This document shows, in pieces, positions 1 to 5,608 of a stretch of 9,382 nt of DNA. Each line of letters begins with the position of its first letter. Position 1 is the stretch's first letter. The notes under the pieces were generated by a model, which saw only the letters and a program-made list of their open reading frames with translations, was not told the origin of the DNA and did not search any database. Location of the stretch: contig SHXL01000106.1 of NCBI GenBank assembly GCA_009693345.1, positions 1 to 9,382 on the forward strand, read 5' to 3'. This DNA comes from Betaproteobacteria bacterium (lineage in GTDB: Bacteria; Pseudomonadota; Gammaproteobacteria; Burkholderiales; SG8-39). The translations under genes were made by a program, and so were the position numbers.

Positions 1-738
1 CAGGGCAATGGTTTCGGGCGAGGCGAGGAAATCGACCAACGACTTTGCGGCATTAGGAATCTTGCTGTCCGCAAGCACGGCCGTGGCGAATCCGGTCACG
101 CTCTGCAGCGCGGGCGGAAGCGGCCCCACGATGTCCACGCCCGTGACGGTCATCAACTCCGGAATTTGCTGGATGGCGATGTCGGATTCGCCCTTGATCA
201 CGAATTCGGCATTCGGAATGCCGCGGCCCAGCCTGGCTCTTGCATTGACTGCGTCCGCGATGCCGAGATCCTTGAGCACCTTTTCGAACACCGCGCCGCT
301 CGCGCCGCCGCCGGCCGGATCGGAGTAGGCGACGGATTTCGCGGCGAGCAGCGCAGCCTTGAATTTCTCCGGCGTGGATATGTCTGGCTTGGGCGCGCCC
401 TTGAGCACGGCGACGCCCATGCCGGAGCTCGCCAGCACGCGCGTGGTGCCGGCGGCGATCTTGCCGGCCTTGGCCAGTCTCTCGATACCGGCGGTGGTGC
501 TCACGATCGCATCGCCCGCTTCGCCGCCGGCGATGCGCTTGCCGATGGCGCCCGAGGGCTGCAGCACGAGCTCGAGCTTGTTGCCACGGGTCTCGAACTT
601 CGGCTTCAGTTCCTGCCACAGTTCGGTAAGCGCGGTGGTGCTGAACACCTTGAGGTCGGCGGCGCAGGCCGCACCTGCGGCGGCGGTCAGCGCGAGTGCG
701 GCGAATGCGAATGCGATGCGAGCCAGGCGATATCTCAT
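1..738 (-). CDS. ModA-like periplasmic substrate-binding protein (3' end cut by window edge)
   Basis: The minus-strand frame starting at ATG 738-736 stays open to the window edge for 246 codons, so the C-terminus is missing. Residues 1-26 form a typical Sec signal peptide: basic MRYRLAR, an Ala/Leu-rich core, and a likely cut after ACAA before DLKVFS. The mature part resembles the molybdate-binding ModA/SBP_bac_11 fold, with an opening beta strand DLKVFSTTALTELW, a ligand-loop-like QPSGAIGKRI segment, GGEAGDAIVST, and later YSDPAGGGASG and IQQIPELM. By family knowledge such proteins bind an oxyanion or small anion in the periplasm and deliver it to an ABC permease; many relatives with 'extracellular solute-binding' labels have unknown ligands. 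The ligand cannot be told from sequence alone. A GA-rich ribosome site (AGGGAAAG) precedes the start. It is divergent from the PA2779-type gene, and any permease genes would lie outside the window to the left. Confidence 0.85.
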   Translation of the reverse strand, partial: MRYRLARIAFAFAALALTAAAGAACAADLKVFSTTALTELWQELKPKFETRGNKLELVLQPSGAIGKRIAGGEAGDAIVSTTAGIERLAKAGKIAAGTTRVLASSGMGVAVLKGAPKPDISTPEKFKAALLAAKSVAYSDPAGGGASGAVFEKVLKDLGIADAVNARARLGRGIPNAEFVIKGESDIAIQQIPELMTVTGVDIVGPLPPALQSVTGFATAVLADSKIPNAAKSLVDFLASPETIAL

Positions 739-753
739 TGTCTTTCCCTGTGC

Positions 754-784
754 TTGACGTGCGTGCACGTCTACAGACTAAATT
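754..784 (+). promoter_or_regulatory. Possible sigma-70 promoter for the PA2779-like gene
   Basis: TTGACG at 754-759 matches the -35 consensus at 5 of 6 positions. TAAATT at 779-784 matches the -10 consensus at 4 of 6 with a slightly long 19-nt spacer. The pair ends about 27 nt before the ATG at 811. The -35 box overlaps the inverted repeat at 756-771. This is a by-eye match only. Confidence 0.3.
756..771. repeat. 16-bp inverted repeat in the divergent intergenic region, possible operator
   Basis: GACGTGC-GT-GCACGTC is a perfect 7-bp inverted repeat with a 2-nt centre. It lies between the divergent ModA-like gene and the PA2779-like gene, and overlaps a TTGACG hexamer (754-759) that could be the -35 box for the rightward gene. 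The position is right for a dimeric regulator acting on one or both genes, but no regulator gene is present in the window, so the operator role is inferred. Confidence 0.4.
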
Positions 785-810
785 GCGGCAGCCTATAAGG
801 GGAGAACTAC

Positions 811-1213
811 ATGAAATCAACAATCACCCGCTTCATCTGCCGCATCCTGACCGCCAGCATGATCGTCCTGCCGTGGCAGGCGCAGGCCGGCTTGATCGGC
901 ACCGACCAGGGCCCTGAGCGCCGCGCAGCAGCACGCCGCGCACGCCACGGTCGCCGCGTTCGTCGATCGCAGCGACGTAGCGGCCCAGCTGCAGCAACTC
1001 GGGCTCTCGCCTCAGGCGGCGAGGGAGCGCGTCGCCGCTCTCTCGGACGCCGAAGTGGCGGGCCTGGCAGGCCGCATCGACGCTCTGCCGGCGGGCGGCA
1101 ATAGCCTGCTGGCCCTGATCGTCGTCCTGGTGCTGGTCTGGTACTTCACTATCGAGCAGCCGGCCACGGCCAAGCAATCGGCCAAGCCGGCGCCTGCGCC
1201 CGAGAAGAAATAG
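811..1213 (+). pseudogene. PA2779-family (DUF6627-like) small envelope protein, frameshifted near 910
   Basis: A good ribosome site (AAGGGGAG, 797-804) precedes ATG 811. The first 33 codons encode a signal-peptide-like segment ending MIVLPWQAQAGLIGTDQ. After that the ATG frame turns into Arg-rich low-quality sequence and stops at 1104. Omitting one G of the GGG run at 909-911 restores a good frame to the TAG at 1211-1213. That frame reads ALSAAQQHAAHATVAAF, then SPQAARERVAALSDAEV and AGRIDALPAGGN, followed by a hydrophobic segment LLALIVVLVLVWYF and a Lys/Pro/Ala tail ending APEKK. This order (signal peptide, short helical repeat, 'DALPAG', single C-terminal membrane helix) is that of the PA2779 family, whose function is unknown to me. 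In many genomes it sits beside a PA2778-type C39-like peptidase; none is seen here. The shift may be a true mutation or a sequencing error. Programmed frameshifting is less likely. Confidence 0.75.
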
Positions 1214-1223
1214 CCGCAGCTTT

Positions 1224-1232
1224 TGCTACACT
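1224..1232 (+). promoter_or_regulatory. Extended -10 promoter (TGCTACACT) for the small transcription unit
   Basis: TGC immediately before TACACT (1227-1232) gives the TGn extended -10 pattern, which can work without a good -35 box; indeed none is visible at the right distance. Transcription would begin near 1239-1240, leaving a leader of only about 10 nt before the ribosome-binding element at 1249. The box lies just after the stop codon of the PA2779-like gene, so the downstream unit can be expressed independently of it. Confidence 0.45.
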
Positions 1233-1248
1233 ACAGGCTCCCAACCAC

Positions 1249-1265
1249 GAAAGGAGGTGATCCAG
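1249..1265 (+). promoter_or_regulatory. 17-nt perfect complement of the 16S rRNA 3' end (extended Shine-Dalgarno)
   Basis: GAAAGGAGGTGATCCAG is the exact reverse complement of the 16S 3'-terminal stretch CTGGATCACCTCCTTTC found in betaproteobacteria. Ordinary ribosome sites use 4-7 of these bases. The GGAGG core (1253-1257) is 7 nt from the GTG at 1265, which is ideal spacing for initiation. The match stops abruptly on both sides: the neighbouring bases do not continue the 16S sequence, so this is not simply a copied rRNA gene end. Confidence 0.8.
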
Positions 1266-1351
1266 TGAGAGACCACCAAGGCGTTGCCGGAATCAATTAC
1301 GGCGGGCGTTGCTCCGGATCAACTCGTACCGCAAGGAGCATCGCCGGCTAG
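1265..1351 (+). CDS. Putative 28-aa small protein or leader peptide
   Basis: GTG 1265 opens a 28-codon frame ending at TAG 1349-1351. It is placed perfectly behind the full-length anti-16S element. The peptide begins (V/M)RDHQGVAGINYGGRC and continues with a Ser/Thr/Arg-rich tail ending SIAG. It has one Cys, no membrane segment and no signal peptide. I do not recognise it. The RNA could also fold here: GTTGCCGGA (1283-1291) can pair with TCCGG-AT-CAAC (1313-1323) with a 2-nt bulge. The unit is bounded by its own promoter and a strong terminator 26 nt after the stop. It may therefore be a translated small protein, a regulatory small RNA whose 5' part sequesters ribosomes, or both. The reading frame itself is short enough to be fortuitous; the ribosome site is the main support. 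Confidence 0.45.
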   Translation: MRDHQGVAGINYGGRCSGSTRTARSIAG

Positions 1352-1376
1352 TCGGCCGGACATGCCTTAGCAGCAC

Positions 1377-1413
1377 AAAACGCCCCGGACGCGAATGCGG
1401 ACCGGGGCGTTTT
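1377..1413 (+). terminator. Strong intrinsic terminator after the small transcription unit
   Basis: AAAACGCCCCGG (1377-1388) pairs over 12 bases with CCGGGGCGTTTT (1402-1413). The loop can itself form a 3-bp CGC/GCG extension around GAAT. The T run on the 3' side (TTTT, then CTTT) makes it a Rho-independent terminator. The symmetric A and T runs would also allow leftward function. It separates the small unit from the transporter operon that begins at 1477. Confidence 0.88.
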
Positions 1414-1452
1414 CTTTGGAGCCGGAGGCCTTTTCCCAGCCTCTACCCAATA

Positions 1453-1464
1453 CTTGCATGCAAG
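1453..1464. repeat. Perfect 12-bp palindrome just before the operon's first ribosome site
   Basis: CTTGCATGCAAG is perfectly self-complementary. It abuts the AGGGAGG ribosome site (1463-1469) of the AroE-like gene. A dimeric repressor bound here would lie at or just after the likely transcription start of the operon. No clear -35/-10 pair was identified in 1414-1452 (AATACT at 1449-1454 is a weak -10 candidate overlapping the palindrome), so an operator role is inferred from position alone. Confidence 0.35.
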
Positions 1465-1476
1465 GGAGGCGAGCGG

Positions 1477-2337
1477 ATGGGGGATAGTCTCGAACGCGGC
1501 GCAGTGATTCGCGGCAGTACCCAGCTGATCGCGCACATCGGCTACCCGACGCATGCCTTCAAGGCGTCGATGATCTACAACCCCTACTTTGAGCAGGCGG
1601 GCGTGGATGCGGTGGTGGTGCCGATGGGTTGCCAGACGAAGGACTATCCGACTTTCCTGAAATCGGTCTTCACACTGACCAACATCCGCGGCGCGCTGAT
1701 CACGATGCCGCACAAGGTCACGACTCTGGGGCTGCTGGACGAGATGACCCCGGCGGTCAGGATTTCCGGTTCCTGCAATGCCGTGCGGCGCGGCGCCGGC
1801 GGCCGCCTGCAGGGCGACATGTTCGACGGCGAAGGATTCGTGCGGGGGCTGCGACGCAAATGCTGCAAGCTGGACGGTGCGCGCGTGCTGGTGGTGGGCG
1901 CGGGCGGCGTCGGCTCGGCGATCGCCGCGTCGCTGGCCGCGGCGGGCATCGGCGCGATCACTCTGTACGATGCGCAGCCCGCGGCGGCGGATGCGCTCGC
2001 CGCACGGTTGCGCGACCATTACCCGAAGCTTGCGGTGAGCACCGGTTCAAAGGACCCCGCGGGCAACGACATCGTCGTCAATGCGACCCCGCTGGGTATG
2101 AACGACGGCGACCCGCTGCCGATGGACGTGGCGCGCATCGCGCCGGAGACTTTTGTCGGCGAGGTGGTGATGAAACAGGAGATGACGGCCTTCCTCAAGG
2201 CGGCGCAGGCGCGCGGTTGCCGTTTCCAGGTCGGCACAGACATGTTGTTCGAGCAGATTCCGGCCTACCTCGAATACTTCGGCCTGCCCAGTACAACTCC
2301 GGAGGTCCTGCGCTCGGTCGCCAAGTTAAGCTATTGA
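1477..2337 (+). CDS. Shikimate dehydrogenase-like NAD(P)-dependent oxidoreductase with altered substrate pocket
   Basis: ATG 1477 is preferred because AGGGAGG (1463-1469) lies 7 nt upstream; the frame is open further upstream but that part crosses the terminator. The 286-aa product has the AroE length and layout. The N-terminal substrate domain carries ITMPHK (catalytic-type Lys80), SGSCNAV (Asn101) and MFDG (Asp117). The Rossmann domain has GAGGVG (141-146), then NATPLGM and a C-terminal DMLFEQ. The Lys/Asp pair of shikimate dehydrogenases is kept. However, the SKS motif that holds the shikimate carboxylate reads FKA (28-30), and the Asn of NVT is Ile75. Beta strand 2 ends LYD, an acidic residue typical of NAD rather than NADP use. 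I infer an oxidoreductase for a related but different cyclic hydroxy acid, probably in catabolism. It is the first gene of the transporter operon, 16 nt before livH, which suggests its substrate is what the transporter brings in. Confidence 0.85.
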   Translation: MGDSLERGAVIRGSTQLIAHIGYPTHAFKASMIYNPYFEQAGVDAVVVPMGCQTKDYPTFLKSVFTLTNIRGALITMPHKVTTLGLLDEMTPAVRISGSCNAVRRGAGGRLQGDMFDGEGFVRGLRRKCCKLDGARVLVVGAGGVGSAIAASLAAAGIGAITLYDAQPAAADALAARLRDHYPKLAVSTGSKDPAGNDIVVNATPLGMNDGDPLPMDVARIAPETFVGEVVMKQEMTAFLKAAQARGCRFQVGTDMLFEQIPAYLEYFGLPSTTPEVLRSVAKLSY

Positions 2338-2353
2338 GAGGGCGGCCAACGCA

Positions 2354-3229
2354 ATGAGCGATTTCCTGCAGCTGATCATCTCCGGCACGGCCACGGGTGC
2401 GATCTACGCGCTCGCGGCTCTGGGCTTTACGCTGCTCTGGCAGGCCTCCGGCACCATCAACTTCGCGCAGGGCGAGTTCGTCATGGTGCCGGCGATCGTC
2501 ACGCTGCTCGCGATGTCGTACGGACTGCCGCTGTGGCTCGCCTTCCTGCTCGCCTGCGCCGCCTCGATGCTGCTGCTCGGCCTGGGCTTCAAGCGCCTGG
2601 TGGTCGATCCCCTGATCCGCCACGGCACGATTCCGCTGGTGATCGCCACGCTCGGCCTGTCGATCGGCGTGAAGAACCTGATGAAGTCCTCCTACAGTGC
2701 AGAAGCGTACCCGTTCCCGAACCTGTTCCCGGCGACGCTCTTCTCGGTCGGCGACCTGAAAATCTCCGTCTACGACATTGGCACGCTGCTGCTCGCCGGG
2801 GCGATCGTGTTCGGGCTGCAGGCGTTCCTCAACAGGACGCTCACCGGGCGCGCGATGCAGGCGGTGGCGCAGAACACCGAGGCGGCGACGGTGCTCGGCA
2901 TCGACGTCAAGCGCATGGTGCTCTACGTGTTCCTGATCAACGCGCTGCTTGCCGCGGTGGCGGCGCTCCTCGTGACGCCCACCTACCTCGCCAAGTTCGA
3001 TATGGGCGACACCATCGGCCTGAAGGCGTTCTACGCCGCGATCATCGGCGGCTTCAACCAGACGCGCGGCGCGCTGCTCGGCGGCGTGCTGGTGGGGATC
3101 CTCGAGAACCTGATGGGCGCCTATGTCTCGCCCGCCTACAAGGAGGGCGTGGCGCTGATGCTGTTCCTGGTCGTGATCCTGTTCCGGCCCGAGGGTCTGC
3201 TTGGAAGAGTGGAAGAAAGAAAAGTTTGA
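2354..3229 (+). CDS. livH: Branched-chain-amino-acid-type ABC transporter permease, LivH family
   Basis: The 291-aa protein has the LivH hallmark near its start, GAIYALAALGFTLLWQASG followed by TINFAQGEF, and about eight hydrophobic segments across its length. The cytoplasmic coupling region reads GRAMQAVAQNTEAATVLGID, and the C-terminal part has GGFNQTRGALLGGVLVGILEN, both typical of this permease family. It would form the inner-membrane channel with LivM. ATG 2354 follows a purine-rich GAGAGGGCGG region after the previous stop. Its TGA (3227-3229) overlaps the proposed TTG start of livM. Members of this family carry amino acids, urea, short-chain amides and aromatic or cyclic acids, so the name does not fix the substrate. 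Confidence 0.95.
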   Translation: MSDFLQLIISGTATGAIYALAALGFTLLWQASGTINFAQGEFVMVPAIVTLLAMSYGLPLWLAFLLACAASMLLLGLGFKRLVVDPLIRHGTIPLVIATLGLSIGVKNLMKSSYSAEAYPFPNLFPATLFSVGDLKISVYDIGTLLLAGAIVFGLQAFLNRTLTGRAMQAVAQNTEAATVLGIDVKRMVLYVFLINALLAAVAALLVTPTYLAKFDMGDTIGLKAFYAAIIGGFNQTRGALLGGVLVGILENLMGAYVSPAYKEGVALMLFLVVILFRPEGLLGRVEERKV

Positions 3230-4155
3230 AGCCAAATTCAACGACCATTTCGATTGCGGTGGCGCTGGTCGCGCTTGCGCTGGCGCCGCTGGGGCTGAAG
3301 AACTACGGCATCTACCTGCTCACGCTTTGGTGCGTGTACGTGATGGCGGGGATGGGGCTCAATCTCACCGTCGGCTACGCCGGGCAGATGTCGATCGGCC
3401 ACGCGGCGTTTCTCGGCATCGGCGCCTATACCGCGGCGATCCTGATGAAGCTGGGCGTACCGTTCGGATTCGTGCTGCCGGTTGCGGCGCTGAACTGCTT
3501 CCTTGTCGGCCTCGCGCTCGGCTTTCCGGCGCTGCGCGTGCAGCACCATTACCTCGCTTTCGCCACGCTCGGCTTCAACGTGCTGGTGTTCCTCTTCATC
3601 CGCAACGAGGAATGGCTCACCGGCGGCACCTTCGGCATCGCCGGAATTCAGAGGCCAAAACTGTTTTCTTTTTCTCTGGATTCCTCATTGAGTTTCTACT
3701 ATTTCGTGCTGGTGTCGACGATTCTGCTGGCTTTCGTCTTGTGGTGGATCGTGCGCTCCCCCTGGGGCCGGGCGTTCGCCGCGTTGCGCGACAACCCGAT
3801 CCGCGCCGAGAGCCTGGGCGTCAACATCATGGCCTACACGCTGCTCGCCTTCGCCATCGGCGCGGCCTTCGCCGGCATCGCGGGGTGCTATTTCACCGCG
3901 CTGGTGCAGTTCATCGAGCCCGGGCCGTTCCACGTCACGACTTCCCTGATGATGCTGCTGATGGTGATCGTCGGCGGCTCGGGAAAGTTTTTCGGGCCGA
4001 TGCTCGGCGCCGCGATCGTGATTTTGTTGCCGGAATGGTTGCGCTTCATGAAGGACTGGTACCTGGTCGTCTTCGGTCTTTCCGTGGTCTGCCTGATGGT
4101 GTGGCTGCCCGGGGGGTTGTTGTCTTTGCAGGATCGGTTTTTCAGGAAAGCATGA
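3226..4155 (+). CDS. livM: Branched-chain-amino-acid-type ABC transporter permease, LivM family (TTG start)
   Basis: The frame is open far upstream into livH, but the protein recognisable as LivM begins at about residue 1 of a product started at TTG 3226: MKPNSTTISIAVALVALALAP. That start overlaps the livH TGA as TTGA and follows GA-rich sequence (GGAAGAAAG, 3211-3219). No in-frame ATG exists near it; the next alternative is GTG 3259. This gives 309 aa, normal for LivM. The signature GMGLNLTVGYAGQMSIGHAAFLGIGAY spans residues 42-68, and the coupling loop reads WGRAFAALRDNPIRAESLGVN. About ten membrane segments are visible. A short AT-richer patch at about 3650-3700 (RPKLFSFSLDSSLSFYYF) falls in a periplasmic or loop region. 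It partners LivH in the inner membrane. Its stop overlaps the livG start as ATGA. Confidence 0.93.
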   Translation: MKPNSTTISIAVALVALALAPLGLKNYGIYLLTLWCVYVMAGMGLNLTVGYAGQMSIGHAAFLGIGAYTAAILMKLGVPFGFVLPVAALNCFLVGLALGFPALRVQHHYLAFATLGFNVLVFLFIRNEEWLTGGTFGIAGIQRPKLFSFSLDSSLSFYYFVLVSTILLAFVLWWIVRSPWGRAFAALRDNPIRAESLGVNIMAYTLLAFAIGAAFAGIAGCYFTALVQFIEPGPFHVTTSLMMLLMVIVGGSGKFFGPMLGAAIVILLPEWLRFMKDWYLVVFGLSVVCLMVWLPGGLLSLQDRFFRKA

Positions 4156-4892
4156 ATTTTCTCGAAGTCAAAAACTGCGTGAAACACTACGGCGCGATCC
4201 GCGCGGTGGACGGCGTGAGTTTCGCCGTCGGCGCCGGCGAAATCGTCGGCGTGATCGGCCCCAACGGCAGCGGCAAGACGACGCTTTTCAACAGCATCCT
4301 CGGGCAGATCCGGCCGACGTCCGGCCGGGTCGAATTCTGCGGCGAAGACGTCACCGGCTTGTCGCCGCTCGAGCTCAGCCGGCGCGGCGTCGGCCGTACG
4401 TTCCAGAGCCTGCAGGTATTCGGCAAGCTCTCGGTGCGCGACAACCTGATCGTCGCGGCGCAGGAGTTCAAGGGCACGCTCCACGGGCGGCTGCTGGCCG
4501 CGCCCGACGCGGGCCTCGGCCGCCATGCCGACGAAATGATCGAGTTGTTCCGGCTCGAGCGCGTCGCGCAGTTGCCGGCCGGGAGCCTGTCCTACGGCCA
4601 GCAGAAGCTGATCGACATCGCAATGGCCTTCATGCCGGCGCCGCGCCTGGTGCTGCTCGACGAGCCCTGCGCCGGCGTCAACCCGGGCCTGGTCGACCAG
4701 CTGCGCGAGCTGCTGCTGGAGCTGAACAGGCTGCAGGGCGGCAGCTTCGTCGTAATAGAGCACAACATGGACTTCATCATGCGGCTGTGCCCGCACGTGA
4801 TCTGCATGGTCGAGGGCAGGGTGCTCGCCGAAGGCGAACCTGAAACCGTGCAATCGAACCCGGCGGTGCTGGAGGCATATCTCGGAAAATGA
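4152..4892 (+). CDS. livG: ABC transporter ATP-binding protein, LivG family
   Basis: ATG 4152 overlaps the livM stop and has AGGAAAG upstream. The 246-aa protein shows Walker A GPNGSGKT (36-43), Q-loop Gln85 in GRTFQSLQVF, signature LSYGQQK (146-152), Walker B LVLLDEP (166-172) and H-loop IEHNMDFI. These are the LivG features, including the longer segment between the Q-loop and the signature. The D-loop reads CAGVNP, where AAGLNP is more usual; the Cys is a mild oddity. It hydrolyses ATP on the cytoplasmic side as a heterodimer with LivF. Its TGA overlaps the livF ATG. Confidence 0.95.
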   Translation: MNFLEVKNCVKHYGAIRAVDGVSFAVGAGEIVGVIGPNGSGKTTLFNSILGQIRPTSGRVEFCGEDVTGLSPLELSRRGVGRTFQSLQVFGKLSVRDNLIVAAQEFKGTLHGRLLAAPDAGLGRHADEMIELFRLERVAQLPAGSLSYGQQKLIDIAMAFMPAPRLVLLDEPCAGVNPGLVDQLRELLLELNRLQGGSFVVIEHNMDFIMRLCPHVICMVEGRVLAEGEPETVQSNPAVLEAYLGK

Positions 4893-5608
4893 GCTTGGGA
4901 ATTGAATTCGACAAGGTGGTGGCTGGCTATTCGCCGACTCTGACGATCCTGAACGAATTGTCCTTTGATGCAAAGGAGGGGCAGATCACGCTTCTGATCG
5001 GACCGAACGGCGCGGGCAAGTCGACCGCGCTAAAGACGCTCTTTGGCCTGCTCTCGCCGCGCTTCGGGGATGTCCGTCTGGATGGCAAGAGTGTCGTGGG
5101 TTTTTCCCCAAGAAAAATTCTCGAGCACGGCGTCGCGTATGTCCCGCAGGGGAGAAACCTTTTCGGATCGCTTTCCGTGCTGCACAACCTGGAATTGGGC
5201 GGCATTACGCTGAAAAAGAACCTCGAGGAGCGCATCGAGGAAGTGCTCGAGCGCTTTCCGCGTATCCGCGAGCGGCTCGGCAACCAGGCATCGACGCTCT
5301 CGGGCGGGGAGCAGAAGCAGCTCGAAGTGGGCCGCGCTCTGCTGCTGCGGCCGCGCGTCCTCCTGATCGACGAACCATCCATCGGGCTGTCGCCGATCGT
5401 CAGTAAGGAAGTGTTCGGGATGCTGCGCAAGCTCGCGGATGGGGGGGCCACGGTCCTCATGGTGGAACAGAACGTGCGCAGTGCGCTAAAGTACGCGGAT
5501 CGCGCGCTGGTGCTGGAAATGGGCCGGCTGGCCCTGGATCGGCCGGCCGCGGAATTGCTCAAGGATCCGGATCTCAACCGCTTATTCCTAGGAGGAAAGA
5601 AGTCATGA
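4889..5608 (+). CDS. livF: ABC transporter ATP-binding protein, LivF family
   Basis: This 239-aa ATPase has Walker A GPNGAGKS (38-45), the PQGRNLFGSLSVLHNL segment typical of LivF, signature LSGGEQKQ, Walker B VLLIDEPSIGLSP, and VEQNV. In VEQNV a Gln stands where LivG has the switch His; that substitution is normal for LivF. It starts by ATGA overlap with livG and ends by ATGA overlap with the binding-protein gene, so the ATPase pair and binding protein are very likely translated from one mRNA in a coupled manner. Confidence 0.95.
   Translation: MSLGIEFDKVVAGYSPTLTILNELSFDAKEGQITLLIGPNGAGKSTALKTLFGLLSPRFGDVRLDGKSVVGFSPRKILEHGVAYVPQGRNLFGSLSVLHNLELGGITLKKNLEERIEEVLERFPRIRERLGNQASTLSGGEQKQLEVGRALLLRPRVLLIDEPSIGLSPIVSKEVFGMLRKLADGGATVLMVEQNVRSALKYADRALVLEMGRLALDRPAAELLKDPDLNRLFLGGKKS

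Noticed and set aside
53..823. 256-codon minus-strand frame overlapping the ModA-like gene
   Set aside because: It is Arg-rich and one base out of phase with the frame that has a signal peptide and ModA-like motifs; the latter runs off the edge and is the real gene.
1249..1265. Remnant of a 16S rRNA gene on the minus strand
   Set aside because: Only 17 bases match and similarity ends sharply on both sides, whereas its spacing to a GTG start fits a ribosome-binding site.
1309..1476. Longer N-terminus for the first AroE-like protein
   Set aside because: The extra codons cross the small ORF and the terminator hairpin, while ATG 1477 has an excellent ribosome site and gives the normal family length.
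2533..3225. Longer LivM reaching upstream inside livH
   Set aside because: The added sequence is Arg/Ala-rich shadow of livH without membrane segments; LivM homology begins just after TTG 3226.
2195..3241. 348-codon minus-strand frame opposite livH
   Set aside because: Its composition (Glu/Gln/His/Arg runs) is an artefact of antisense reading of a membrane protein gene, and livH is unambiguous.
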